Assembly: GCA_037176845.1 (NCBI GenBank)
Contig: JAYKXP010000011.1
Span: 372,001-436,000 of the forward strand
From: Paramarasmius palmivorus
Lineage: Eukaryota > Basidiomycota > Agaricomycetes > Agaricales > Marasmiaceae
DNA: 64,000 nt
Direction: 5' to 3'
Shown: piece by piece, positions 11,120 to 21,166 of the stretch
How positions within the stretch are numbered: the stretch's first letter is position 1
Layout of the letters: each line of letters opens with the position of its first letter
Made by a program: the position numbers and the translations under genes
The notes under the pieces: model-generated
What the model was told of the DNA's origin: nothing
Seen by the model: the letters and a program-made list of their open reading frames with translations, nothing else
Databases searched by the model: none

Positions 11120-12490
11120 GGAAAGCCACCCAACATTGGCGCCCTTATGTTCCAGGAGAAATCTGGGAGGAAATTCTGAAGCATGCTCACCTGAAACGGA
11201 GTACACACATTAACGGCTGCGAAGGGCAAGGTGGTCGCCCTGGGTACTCTCGCAGGTGTCGACGACTTGGAGAGATATCATTGCAACCTTTCCATATCCC
11301 TGGGCGTCTATCGAGGTCGACGTGTACGGTCTCTAGAAGGATCTTACGCCCTTCACCGATCTTGTTGGAAAGGGCGAAGAGTGACACTTTGCTTCGGCTG
11401 AGGGTCATCGATTCCAGTCATGGCGGTCAGGCGCCCGCCTCCCAGCCCTTCAACCCGACGGCGACTTCACCCCAAGAACACTTGGGAGCCTATCGATATA
11501 CCGCGTTCAAGGCACTCATCGCCGAGTTTCCTAGGTGCAAGGAACTCAACCTGATCATGGATGGCGAGCTGTTGCACGCGATCAAACCAATGCGACCTAC
11601 GAATCCTTCCTCTCATCACCTTCGTATCTTCCGCAACAACATGCCGGCCATCAACCAGTCCAGACTCAGTGATTGGTTCTGGCCACCACGAGTTCCCATG
11701 TTGAAAGAAGTCTACACCACGAGCACACCCTACGCGAAGGCTTTCCCGTACAAACAGCTCACAGTTTTGGGGCTCAAAAAGGCTCAGCTCGGCCAGCCCA
11801 TCAACGTCCTTAGCGCAGCCGACAACCTGGTGACATTGATAGTCGGGAGCTCAACTCCAGATACACGAGAAACCCCCTTCGACCCAGGCAACACATCTAC
11901 ACAGGAGCGTCATCCCCATGTGCTACCGTCATTACAAACCTTGTTGGTTACATACTCAAAGTTTGAGTTTCTTTCCAAATCGACATCCCTCTTCCACGAC
12001 TTCACGTCTCCGAACCTGCATGAGGCATCTTTCGCAGTGATGCACTACGCACGAAGTGGTGTGACATGGGATGTCCAGCCATTCGTTCGGATGCTAGAAC
12101 GTTCTGGATGTCCATTGCGTAGCCTAGAGCTTGCGTTCTGGAAAGTTGAGTTTAGGCCAGAACACGTTTTGGATATTCTCGGAGCTTCGCCTGCATATTA
12201 TTGGACGTTCTGCGGGTATGGGTCAGGGAAGAGACAAGTTCTTCACGACCATCGTTCTACGATATTTTGTCACAGAGCATGGTATCACCTGCCGAGAGGT
12301 TCGGATTGGAGGGTCGAACGCCAGAAAGTCTGGATCTGTGGTACCGATGGAGGTGAAGGATTTTGTTGAGCGGATGGGGAGACGAGTGACCTGGGCGCGG
12401 AGATGCAAGTCTACCCGTCGTTCTGCGAGTCTGCGCAAGCTCAGTCGGTACAAGGGACAAGATTGTCGCATGGAAACGGGTTACGTGTGA
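11120..12490 (+). pseudogene. Degraded family D F-box gene
   Basis: This is collinear with the locus at 8.1 kb but broken in several frames. An F-box core (YVPGEIWEEILKHAHL) near 11145-11195 is followed in a second frame by AKGKVVAL, then in a third frame by SQVSTTWRDIIATFPYPWASIEV near 11250-11325. A long open stretch (about 11370-12200) carries LLERAKSDTLLRLRVIDS, HHLRIFRNNM, LSDWFWPPRVPMLKEVY, FPYKQLTVLGL and VQPFVRMLERSGCPLRSL. The C-terminal DKFFTTIVLRYFVTEHG block lies in yet another frame (about 12225-12490). At least three frameshifts are needed, so it is not a functional gene. It is a tandem duplicate of its neighbour, at a more advanced state of decay. Confidence 0.8.
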
Positions 12491-13305
12491 AGGCAAAAAA
12501 GAGAGGGAGCGGCGAGGTGGAATATAGGGCCAACGTTGTGCAATGTCGCAATCCCTGACTTTCGCAGTAATTGGCAATATCGGGAGTAGTACTAGTAGTG
12601 TGAGCTGCAGTCGCGTATTAGGGTGGCAGGTACACACCTGACTTTTCCGAACGTACATACACGAATGTTCGATTAGTTTCTTATATTAGTATTGAGTTGA
12701 AGCTCTGTGGCGAGATCTTGAGAACTTGAATCGAGGTTTTCTCGAGCTGGTTGACGGCAACAAACGCGGCTCTTCCTTCGACCCACACCACCATCACCAA
12801 CTTCATCCCTCACACTCACTCGGACTATTCGTGCATTCATGCTCTAAATAGCGCGTATATTTGCTCAAGTATATTGAGAATTATAGTGCAAGGAACCAGA
12901 CTTCCTTTGAGACGTCGGTCAACGGCTGCCGATACTCTCATCGGGTGAGTTCCAGTTTTTTCGTTGAGATTTTTATATTGACTTCCGGTGCATAGATGAG
13001 CCACTTACTTCTATAAGTGTCGTCCTGAACACTACCACCCAACCTGAAGATAGTCCCATGTATCCGAAGGAAGAAAAAGGAGCCCTTTGAACCCTGTCAC
13101 ACCGCCTTTTTCGAGCATTTCGAGGACATGGAAAGGGAAGGTCCAAGATTCGTTCGTGCGTTATGTCCATCAGTGATTTCCATTCACCGTTCTTCACATT
13201 GCACCAGGCCAATCACACTACACAGCTCTTGACAGAGAAGCTACGGGATACCCTCGTCCTCACACATCAGCGGACACCCTCACTCAGTATCATCGCAATA
13301 CAATG

Positions 13306-13311
13306 TATAAA
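13306..13311 (+). promoter_or_regulatory. TATA-like box
   Basis: TATAAA in the context GTATAAAGG, about 50 nt upstream of an ATG at 13356. Transcription is not shown. Confidence 0.3.
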
Positions 13312-13355
13312 GGCGCGCATGTTAAATTGACTCCATTCCGGCACTTTTGTCCCGC

Positions 13356-13682
13356 ATGAACTGCCTTTCGTGTTTCAGAGATAGCACGACATGGGTTCGA
13401 AAGGCATCCATCTCTCCCCAGGAAGTGCACATTCCCGAACAAGCGTTATTTGAAATATTTGCTGTACCTCCACCGCAACATTCTTCATGCTTGATGAAAC
13501 ATTCCTTCCCATCGCCTTCTCCCAACATGTGGGTTATGCACGTATGTGCATCGGGAGTGCAGGTACATCTCCGGCTCGGCCATGGGTGGCAAATAGATGA
13601 TCCAAAGAAGGGATCGAATTCGGTTCATTGCATCGTATGGCCAAGAAACTGCTGCTTCTGGCGCGTTGCTCGCGAGCTATAA
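13356..13682 (+). CDS. Possible small orphan protein
   Basis: An open frame of about 108 codons begins MNCLSCFRDSTTWVRK, 50 nt after a TATAAA box. It has eight Cys and no signal peptide, membrane segment or family motif that I recognise. A GTATGT site just after WVMH could instead be a splice donor. Composition does not set it apart from chance open frames nearby, so it is listed only as a candidate. Confidence 0.2.
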   Translation: MNCLSCFRDSTTWVRKASISPQEVHIPEQALFEIFAVPPPQHSSCLMKHSFPSPSPNMWVMHVCASGVQVHLRLGHGWQIDDPKKGSNSVHCIVWPRNCCFWRVAREL

Positions 13683-14092
13683 TACTATAATAAAACACGT
13701 ATGTTGTCCACTGTTATCGCTTTCTCCCCCGGAACATTGACTCAGAGTGACAGCCAGGCACCAAATTCCAAAGGTCTCCAATGCGAAAGATCTCCCCTAT
13801 AGTTCGCCATCGTCAGGTGTCCCACTCTATTCATAAATCCAATAAACCAGTGTCAAGGATGGTCATTTATAGTGCTCCTCAATGAACTTTAGGTCTCCGA
13901 ATCGGGAATAGTGCTGCGAAACTAGAGGCTATCGGCGGGATAATGAGAAAGCTTTATCTGAATTCAGATGGCACGAGGTTGGCTGACAATCTTCTAATGA
14001 ATTACTACCGTTATTAATCTCCGCAATTTGGATAGAATAAAACACTGCCCGTCCCATCTTTCACATTACTGGCTCTTGTCTTGAAGGCACCC

Positions 14093-15355
14093 ATGGCAGC
14101 GGTGTTGGACAAATCTTTCTACAAAGACTTCCAAGTGTCTCGAAGTTTTATATATCACTATTATACCACACCTGCGATCGACAGCCAGCCTGTGCTCGTT
14201 TTTATTCATGGTTTTGGTGTGGCTTCGCAAGATTGGCGACATCAGGTGAGTGATCTTTACCATCCCTGTATGTCTCTTATAAGCTTGTCAGGTTCGGTTT
14301 TTTCAAGGATTGGGATATGGCATTATCGCTCCCGATTCCCTTGGATATGGAGGAAGCTCCACTATAACTGATCCCGACCAGCTGAAGCTTAGTTCTGTCG
14401 CAAAGGACTTTGTTGAACTATTACAGCACGAAGGTATAGAGAAGGCGATATTCATTGGCCAGGGCGGGTGCGTCGTCTCTATAACAGCCTCATAAACCAC
14501 TTCTGATATCATCTTCCTAGAGGTTGTCCCGTCATTAGCCGCATCGCCCAACTGTTCCCCGACGTCGTCGTTGCTGCGGCATTCTTGGCTATCCCGTATT
14601 CAGCTCCAACACCCCCACCATTTGATTTGGATCAAGTTTTAAAGACGCAGAAAGAGGTATTCGGGTATGAACTGTTTGGTTATTGGGGTTTCATAGGCAA
14701 GGATCCCGATGCGCCCGCGGTTGTCTCGGCGAATGTTTGTCTTCCTCACTTATCGTTTCTTACCTGACTCGCTAAGTGGTGTATATGATAGTTCGAGGCC
14801 TTTTTCAATGTAATATACCCAGAGGACCCGAGAGCCTGGATCACTCATTTTGGTCCATCTGGCATGTTGAGGAAGCATCTTCTCTCTGGAGAAACCTTAC
14901 CTACGCCTTCATGGTTTGCTTCAGAAGTACGTTGTCTATCTTATCGGCACAATGCTTGTCACTGATCGTTCCCAGGAGAGAGAATTCCAATACAACACTC
15001 TGAAGACTTTCGACCTCTCTGGTCCTTTCACCTATTATCGGGCATACCTGGAAAACGTCCAATCTTTAGACGGAGAGTGTACGTCCACGAAGCTCTACGA
15101 TTGCCCGATGGTTTATTAACATTAGATCTCTGGACAGCGGTCCCTCGTCACAGTTATTCCATGACTAAACCTGTCTTCTTCGGAGGCGGGACTGAGGACT
15201 ACATCTCCCTTCCCTCTGTAGGCAAACAAACCACAGTACTCTTGTGCGATAACTCGAAAATTACTATACGGGATTTCAAGGCAACCCACTGGATGCATCT
15301 TCAGGTTCCCGATGAGGTGAACAAGGAACTCTTGGAATGGATACAATGTCTTTGA
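14093..15355 (+). CDS. Epoxide-hydrolase-like alpha/beta hydrolase, nucleophile position altered
   Basis: Six exons; the first three are 14093-14245, 14292-14467 and one from 14521, and the last ends at 15355. The protein opens MAAVLDKSFYKDFQVSR, then HGFGVASQDWR (oxyanion-hole motif region), YGIIAPDSLGYGGSS, and the nucleophile-elbow region. A cap domain follows with GPFTYYRAY (lid tyrosine region), then GGGTEDYI (acid of the charge relay) and KATHWMHLQVPDEVN (catalytic His). Soluble epoxide hydrolases have Asp at the elbow (G-H-D-x-G). Here, across the exon 2/3 junction, the predicted sequence is G-Q-G-G-G. The frame forces this junction, so if splicing is correct the Asp nucleophile is missing. 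It ends 58 nt from the convergent gene downstream. It may be a catalytically altered or non-enzymatic member of the fold. Confidence 0.75.
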
Positions 15356-15413
15356 TGGATGCACCGAGTCCTACACTGAGATAAATACTATGTATGTACA
15401 ACAAAACCCACGT

Positions 15414-16237
15414 TTATCTGAATGGTCTTGCCACACTCCTCATATCGTCCTGTGCGTCCGAAAAAGCACCAACATACAACCCCTTTGGGACTATATCTGT
15501 ACGACCAAGAGCCCAATCGGACTCTTTGAAACCTTCCAGCTCTGCTATGCGATTCTTCCACTGCAAAAGCCTATAGTCGTGCGTCATTTTCCCGAATGTT
15601 GATCCTGTTCCCGATCCTGATTTGGGTAAAGTCTTCATCAGTAGGGATAGCTTCCCTTGCAGCTCGTCTATACGTTCCTGGACCTCCATTTGACGTTCGG
15701 TGAGTTGTGCAAACACAATGCTACTGATACTCTGTTCGGTGGCCGCAGCGACCGAAGCAGATCGCTGACGTTGGGACACGCTCGGCATGCTTCGTGCAGC
15801 TGTTGCAGGGTCGCTGATAGTGCTCTTTGGTGGTGTGGCGAGTTTCTTCTTCTTGCTTGAGATCGCGTATGGGTTACGCGTTTCCCAAATACTCGGCTGT
15901 GATGCTGTTATGGATGTAGTTGGGGTGGGGCGCGTACCACTCTCTGTTGCCCTCATGAGCTCTGCGGAAGACGAGGAAGTTGTCGCGTTTCCTCGTATGG
16001 CGAAAGGATATGATTGATCAAAGTTACCCCGACCTCGTGCCGAAAGGCAAAACCATATTATCCCTATAGATATGGCAAGGAAGGCTGTTGCCCCGATAAC
16101 AGTACCCAGTATGATTGGAGTATTGGGATCGGACTCTTCTCTACAGACGGATTGAATGGACCAACAAATCAATCAATATCATCGGCGACATACCGTTTCT
16201 TAACGCTACGAGCTACAACGCCATTGAACCATGTCAT
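15414..16237 (-). CDS. Single-pass membrane protein with Ser/Thr-rich tail and coiled coil
   Basis: Two exons (16194-16237 and 15414-16140; GTATGT donor, TGTAG acceptor) encode about 256 residues. A short N-terminus is followed by one hydrophobic segment, IILGTVIGATAFLAISIGII, with basic residues after it (SARGR), then a long Ser/Thr/Pro-rich region with KKKK and a helical segment, LTERQMEVQERIDELQGKL, likely to be coiled coil. This layout is common in fungal plasma-membrane or vesicle proteins of unknown function. The extracellular part is very short. A start inside the intron (at 16172) would also give an open frame but would ignore a good splice pair. No family assigned. Confidence 0.55.
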
Positions 16238-16722
16238 GCAAGAAAAGAGCGTGATTATACTGGAAATATCTCATGTAAGGTTGATATTAGTAGGACTATG
16301 AAGTCTCTGGCTCACCGAATAGAATAAAGGAGTGACATTTGTAGGCAGCAGCCAGTGCGTTGCGGCACATGAACGATGTGTGCGTGGGCCGTGTTAAAGA
16401 AGAATGTCAGTTCGACGGATTATAATTATAAGCCACGGGCACTCGCAGTGCCTCGCCTGATACCCGTCATGACAACAGCAGCTTGCTGCTGTATGACATC
16501 TTGCATTACATTGCGCCTCGATTCCAAAAAGAAACGGAACGACTGATGAACAACTGATGAACAACATCAGTTGACACCTCGGTGAAGATCGTTCGTCTTC
16601 AGTCTTGGGGCGATGATGGCTCAGAAGATGCGGGTAGGGGTACATCGACCTGGCATGAAGAACAGCTTCGTGATGGATCCTAGGAAAGATAGTCATTTAC
16701 CCGAGACCGGCCTAAAGCACTA
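16238..16722. other. Spacer upstream of the membrane-protein gene
   Basis: 485 nt between the start of the membrane-protein gene and the 3' end of the prenyltransferase gene. The minus-strand open frame at 16394-16696 has no recognisable family and no splice support. Confidence 0.4.
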
Positions 16723-18169
16723 CTACATCCAGGGCCAGAGGAGCTGAAATCTCGTGCCATATAGTTTTCCGATATAATCAACTACCAGACCTGCCCACAT
16801 GATCCATCCTAGCTGACCATTACTTTTGAAGTTATCTAAAGATATCCGTCAGCGAAAAGTTGGGCCGAGATCAACGAGAAGAAATCAACTTACACCAACA
16901 GCTCGAAGGGATATCAAGATCAACCGTCTGATACTGCCAGATCAGATGCGCGCTAGTGCCGCCTACGGATATGACGAAGAAGGGAAGGCCTTGATTGTTC
17001 AAGATGCCTGCACAGCCAACCATGGCAACGAAGGCGATGCCACAGCAGATGAGAAGGGGCTTTATCCAATTGCCGAACAGTATTGCAGTGGAACGGACAC
17101 CCATTTTTACGTCATCTTCAATATCCTGGCAGGCGTATATAGTATCTATAACACATCTCATATCAGCAAGGCAGCGGCGTGGCTCGTGGAGGGATATCTA
17201 TACCGTAGAGCATGGTCCAGCTATTCCCAAAAATCAAGTCAATAGAATTCAAAAACGTAACAATAGAAACGTACCACCAACAGCCGGCAGTCATTGTAAC
17301 GAGGAGCGGAACATTCAAAACTCTATTCGTAGAGATCCAAGCTGTAACGAAACCAAAGTTCATAGCGAACCCTAGCCAGGCTTGGGGCCAGTACGTTACG
17401 CGCTTCAAGAGAGGATATATCGCAAAACTGGTATACTCATTAGAAACCTGGCAGGTACAATAGTACTCCAAATGCCACGCACATTGGAAGTAGCTGAAAT
17501 AACGCCACCGACAGCCTAGAAGGAACAAGGTCAGCTCGTTGCGTATCGAATGGAGGTAAAAACGCACGCTAAGCCTTCAACAGTGAAGTAGAAGAATGAT
17601 ACACCAATGACATATTGGATAAAGACGAAGATTGAGGCATGGAGCAAGGTGATACGACCACTCGGGAGTGGTCTCCCCTTCGTACGCTCTAGAGATCCAG
17701 CCGATGAGCTAAGTCAAGAAAGAAAAGTCTGCAGACAAACCGACTCCAACATCCATGTCACGGTCCAAGATGTCGTTGATTGTACAAGCGGAACTCCGCA
17801 CGATGAACGCACTGACTAGACAGATAGGCAGTTCCGTGATGTACCTTTGCAAGGGAAGTTCAACAGCGTAGGAGGCCATGGTCAAACCCCAAGCTAAACA
17901 TCGTCCAGTTTAGTGCTGGAAAACGCAAGAAGGGACGCCGAAGTCACCGAAAGGCCAGAACATGAGTTTTGCTCCTGTAAGCTGGCACGAAGACTAGTTA
18001 GACCGATATCTAGTAGCCAATAGCAGACCGTTACCTTGTCCAGACGAATCAATTCAAGATATGGGTGCCAGGAGTTTGGGAAGCTGTGCAGCGGGGCAGG
18101 CTTGGACATCATGAAGTCGTCATTGTCGTCAAACGCGAGAGGCAATTTTCTTGAGAACCTGTTATCCAT
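16723..18169 (-). CDS. UbiA-family prenyltransferase
   Basis: Eight or more exons encode about 310 residues starting MDNRFSRKLPLAFDD. Both Asp-rich motifs are intact: NDILDRDMD in the first half, followed by ERTKGRPLPSGRI, and YACQDIEDDVKMG in the second half. Between them lie transmembrane helices such as LTGAKLMFWPFAWGLTMA, FVFIQYVIGVSFFYFTV and RVTYWPQAWLGFAMNFGF. The family transfers prenyl chains to aromatic acceptors inside membranes (4-hydroxybenzoate in coenzyme Q synthesis, other aromatics in fungal meroterpenoid pathways). The N-terminus is acidic and short with no clear mitochondrial presequence, which favours a specialised enzyme over Coq2; this is inference. One intron after LFQLLP needs the GTGCGT donor (55 nt) to avoid an in-frame stop. 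Confidence 0.85.
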
Positions 18170-19815
18170 GAGTCGTGGAGCGATTCGTCTACCGATAGGA
18201 ATGAGTCCCTTTGGCTGACGATAGATGTTATTTATATGCTCGCCTGGTGGTAGTTCATGTTGTTATTCGGAAGATTGCACGGGCGATTCGAGGGCACCAA
18301 GACTTCGAAAATCAGCTGGTACAGATGGTTCACTGTACCCGCGCCACAGAATTCATGTTCCAGTGCATATGCGCCAAGCTGACTGCCTAGTTTGCATGCT
18401 GTTTCGCATGGAAAGACAAAATAGAGCTAGTCAAGCCATCACGGGAGCTAGTGTAGGATAAACTTCCTGTAGAAGATACTCCGGTCAATAAGAAGGGAAA
18501 ACAGCCACTACCACCTTGAACCCAAGGTTGTAAGGTGATCAGTGTCCACACGAGACGACGAATTCCGATCCCGTATCGGCCCCGATTTTTCCGGGTTAGA
18601 TACGCGCTGCATGGTTGGCGTTTCTGTGAGAAGGGTTGGAATAAAGGAAAGCACTCTGACAGGCCAGACGAAACAGGCGTTAAGTTTCCCTGATCGTGGC
18701 GAGACGAGGCTTACAGAGCGGTATGTGGATGTCAAAACAAGTCCGAATGGGACGGATAGGGACGACCGTGCAAAGAATGAGCTCACTATATGACCAGCAG
18801 TGAGAATTTGAAGTAGAGTTCCTTCAGGATCGGATCTGATTGGCATGTGCTACTACGTTCAATTGATCGATGACTAGAATCCCAAGGCTCGAACCCAGTT
18901 CTCACTTGCTGTTTAGGGCACCCCCGATTGGAGTTATTCGACCGTCCAGGTACGTGGCGTCTACAAGGTGCCTCTTCACTCTCGCAACATTGGTCGATGC
19001 GAGAAAGGACCTGTAGTAACGATCTCCCTTTTCTTCCTATGTTTTGGGAAGCGCAAATTGGGAATCGAAGAAAGTTAAAGGTCCGAAGTCGTACACCTTC
19101 GCAAAGCATGTTACTGTTGATTTTCAAATGCTATCATACCACGACCTGCGGAGGCTATCAGTAGAGAAATAACGACGCAAACGGACATGGACTGACTTTG
19201 CTTCGTGGCTGGTCCGAAAACTTAGGACTGGGTGCCCATAACAGTGTCCCTAGAGTGGACACGAGTCACCAAAATCGGGGTTCGGAGATGAAGGGGGTGC
19301 ATAAGCGGGAGAAGATCGACCTTCCCCAGTGACACCATCTTGCTAAGTCCGTAACCGCTGGCGGGGATCGGGTTATTGCTCCTTGTAGGAATCCGGTTCA
19401 GAGGAAGGTTTCGAAAGATCTTGAATGATATGGCATGTGTAGCTGGTAGAAAACTTAGGTAATTTCATCCAGACTATGGGATTCACAAAAGTCTATGATC
19501 AAGGTTTGCTTATGCTACGAATAAGCATGATCGGGAAACGTACCCATTTGTTGAGTGATTATTTATAAGCTTCATCGGTCGTAAGCCAGCCTCACGATCT
19601 CCAGTTATAACATACTATTGCAAAGGTAAATGTACAGAACTAGCCGGAAAGCATGAGTAAGGCTGGGATATCGTTAAGGTGTGGTCATACCAAATCGTAG
19701 TGGAGAATATATATGTAGCGCAAGGGCCCTGCATCACAATAAGATATTAGTTTTAAGTTGAGGCAGAGCAAAGTTAAAACAACCTCAATGTATTCTCGTT
19801 GGTGCTGACTCCCTT
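18170..19815. other. Intergenic region
   Basis: 1.65 kb with no recognised gene. Minus-strand open frames at 18508-18846 and 18786-19127 contain short hydrophobic stretches but no motif. They may be remnants or chance. Confidence 0.4.
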
Positions 19816-20991
19816 CTAGGTCGCCATTTGCTCGTCACCAAAATATTCCTCCACTAGTGCCTTCTTTCTGAGATCTAGCAGAACATCTTCCATCTCTTGT
19901 CGCGTCGGCATTTTCGGCGGCAGAAGCATATCGGCATCCAGGAAGGGGATGTACGCTGCAGCGGCCTGGGCATGGGCCACAACAGGGTCGGGTATTGCTG
20001 ACACGATCCCCGAGGGCGTGTTGCTTTTCGTTCGTTTCTTTTCTTCACTGATATCAGGGTTGTTTGAGGTACTATCGGGGTCTGGTGCCTTTCTTTTCGG
20101 TTGTTGACCGTTACTCGCCAGACTGTCGTTTTCAGCGTTCTTGGTATCGCGTCGGAGCCCTTTTGGTGCTGGAGTATCATCTGGTAGACCTAGTGCTTCT
20201 CGAACCGACGTAAACGCTTCTTCCCATTCTGGTTAGAGGGCTTGTGAGATATTGCAACTGCGAAATATCGGACTTGCGTACCTTCGTTTTCCGCTTCTTC
20301 TTCATATTTCAGTAGCGCGCCATCGTTCTCGTCCAGGTCTCCGAAGTAAGCGGGGCCCTGGTTCGTAAACTTTTTGTAATACGCCAAGGTTTGATTCTCT
20401 TCCTCTTCTTCCTTTTTGCGGCTCTGGAAAAGTTCACGAACGCCAGGCAAATCTTTCGCGCGCCCGAAGTACCTGAAGGAGTGTTAACACAAGGCCAAAT
20501 GAATAGATAACAACGTACTTGTAGCCTTTCGTTCCTGGTACCTCCTTCCCGTCGTCGTCCAACATAGCGACATTCCTCCGGTAGTTTGCTCCACCAAGAG
20601 CGACAATCTGATTCTCCCAATGCCGTTTCTCCCTAATGAGCTTGTTGATTTCGTCATTAAGGTCCCGTACTTCATAATCCGTGAGGCCAGCTACATCGAA
20701 AATGTATTAGCCTCAACAAAACGCGCAAGATTACAATACGCACCGTCCTGGATTTTGGACACCTTCCGACTGATTTCTCGAAGAATTTCTCCTCTCCACC
20801 TCTCGCATTCTCTTAGGCTTTTGCATGCGCTCGCCATACGTGGCCTACGGTCTGCACGGGTACCCAGGCCCAATTCTGCTGCCTGGGCCTCCCGAAAACG
20901 ATATAACATTGACTGCGCCTTTTCTTCATTACGGGCCTAAAGAAATTCTTAGCTTGTCTTAGAGGTGACTATGCTTGGAATAACTCGCCAT
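19816..20991 (-). CDS. ISY1: Pre-mRNA splicing factor ISY1
   Basis: The protein begins MARNEEKAQSMLYRFREAQ, the signature start of ISY1, then CERWRGEILREISRKVSKIQ, EINKLIREKRHWE, IVALGGANYRR, KYFGRAKDLPGVRELF and YYGDL-like PAYFGDLDENDG. It ends with FLDADMLLPPKMPTRQEME and EEYFGDEQM. ISY1 is a component of the catalytic spliceosome (NineTeen-associated complex), acting in the nucleus. The start ATG lies at 20989-20991 and is separated from the next codon by an intron with a GC donor (GCGAGT) and a TTTAG acceptor; a GT donor two bases on would give an immediate stop. The coding part of exon 1 is therefore just the ATG. Divergent to the methyltransferase gene at 21167. Confidence 0.9.
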
Positions 20992-21166
20992 CTTGTCGCG
21001 TTAGTGGGGGTAGCCTGAAGAAGAATAGGTCGGAGTTGGCTTGGAGTTGGCGGTCAAGAATGAAGAAAAGCGTATCTATCTATCTATGCCGACGACCAGA
21101 GTGTGACATAAGGTGACATAGGCTGTCACTGAGCCCGTGACGCCTTCGCTTTTCACCTTCACGCAA
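20992..21166. promoter_or_regulatory. Short divergent promoter region
   Basis: Only 175 nt separate the start codons of ISY1 (minus) and the methyltransferase (plus), so both genes probably share promoter elements. It contains a TCTA microsatellite (about 21076-21087). No TATA box is evident. Confidence 0.5.

Larger units (their letters stand above)
12491..14092. other. Intergenic region
   Basis: 1.6 kb with no recognised gene apart from a low-confidence small open frame at 13356-13682, listed separately. Confidence 0.4.
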
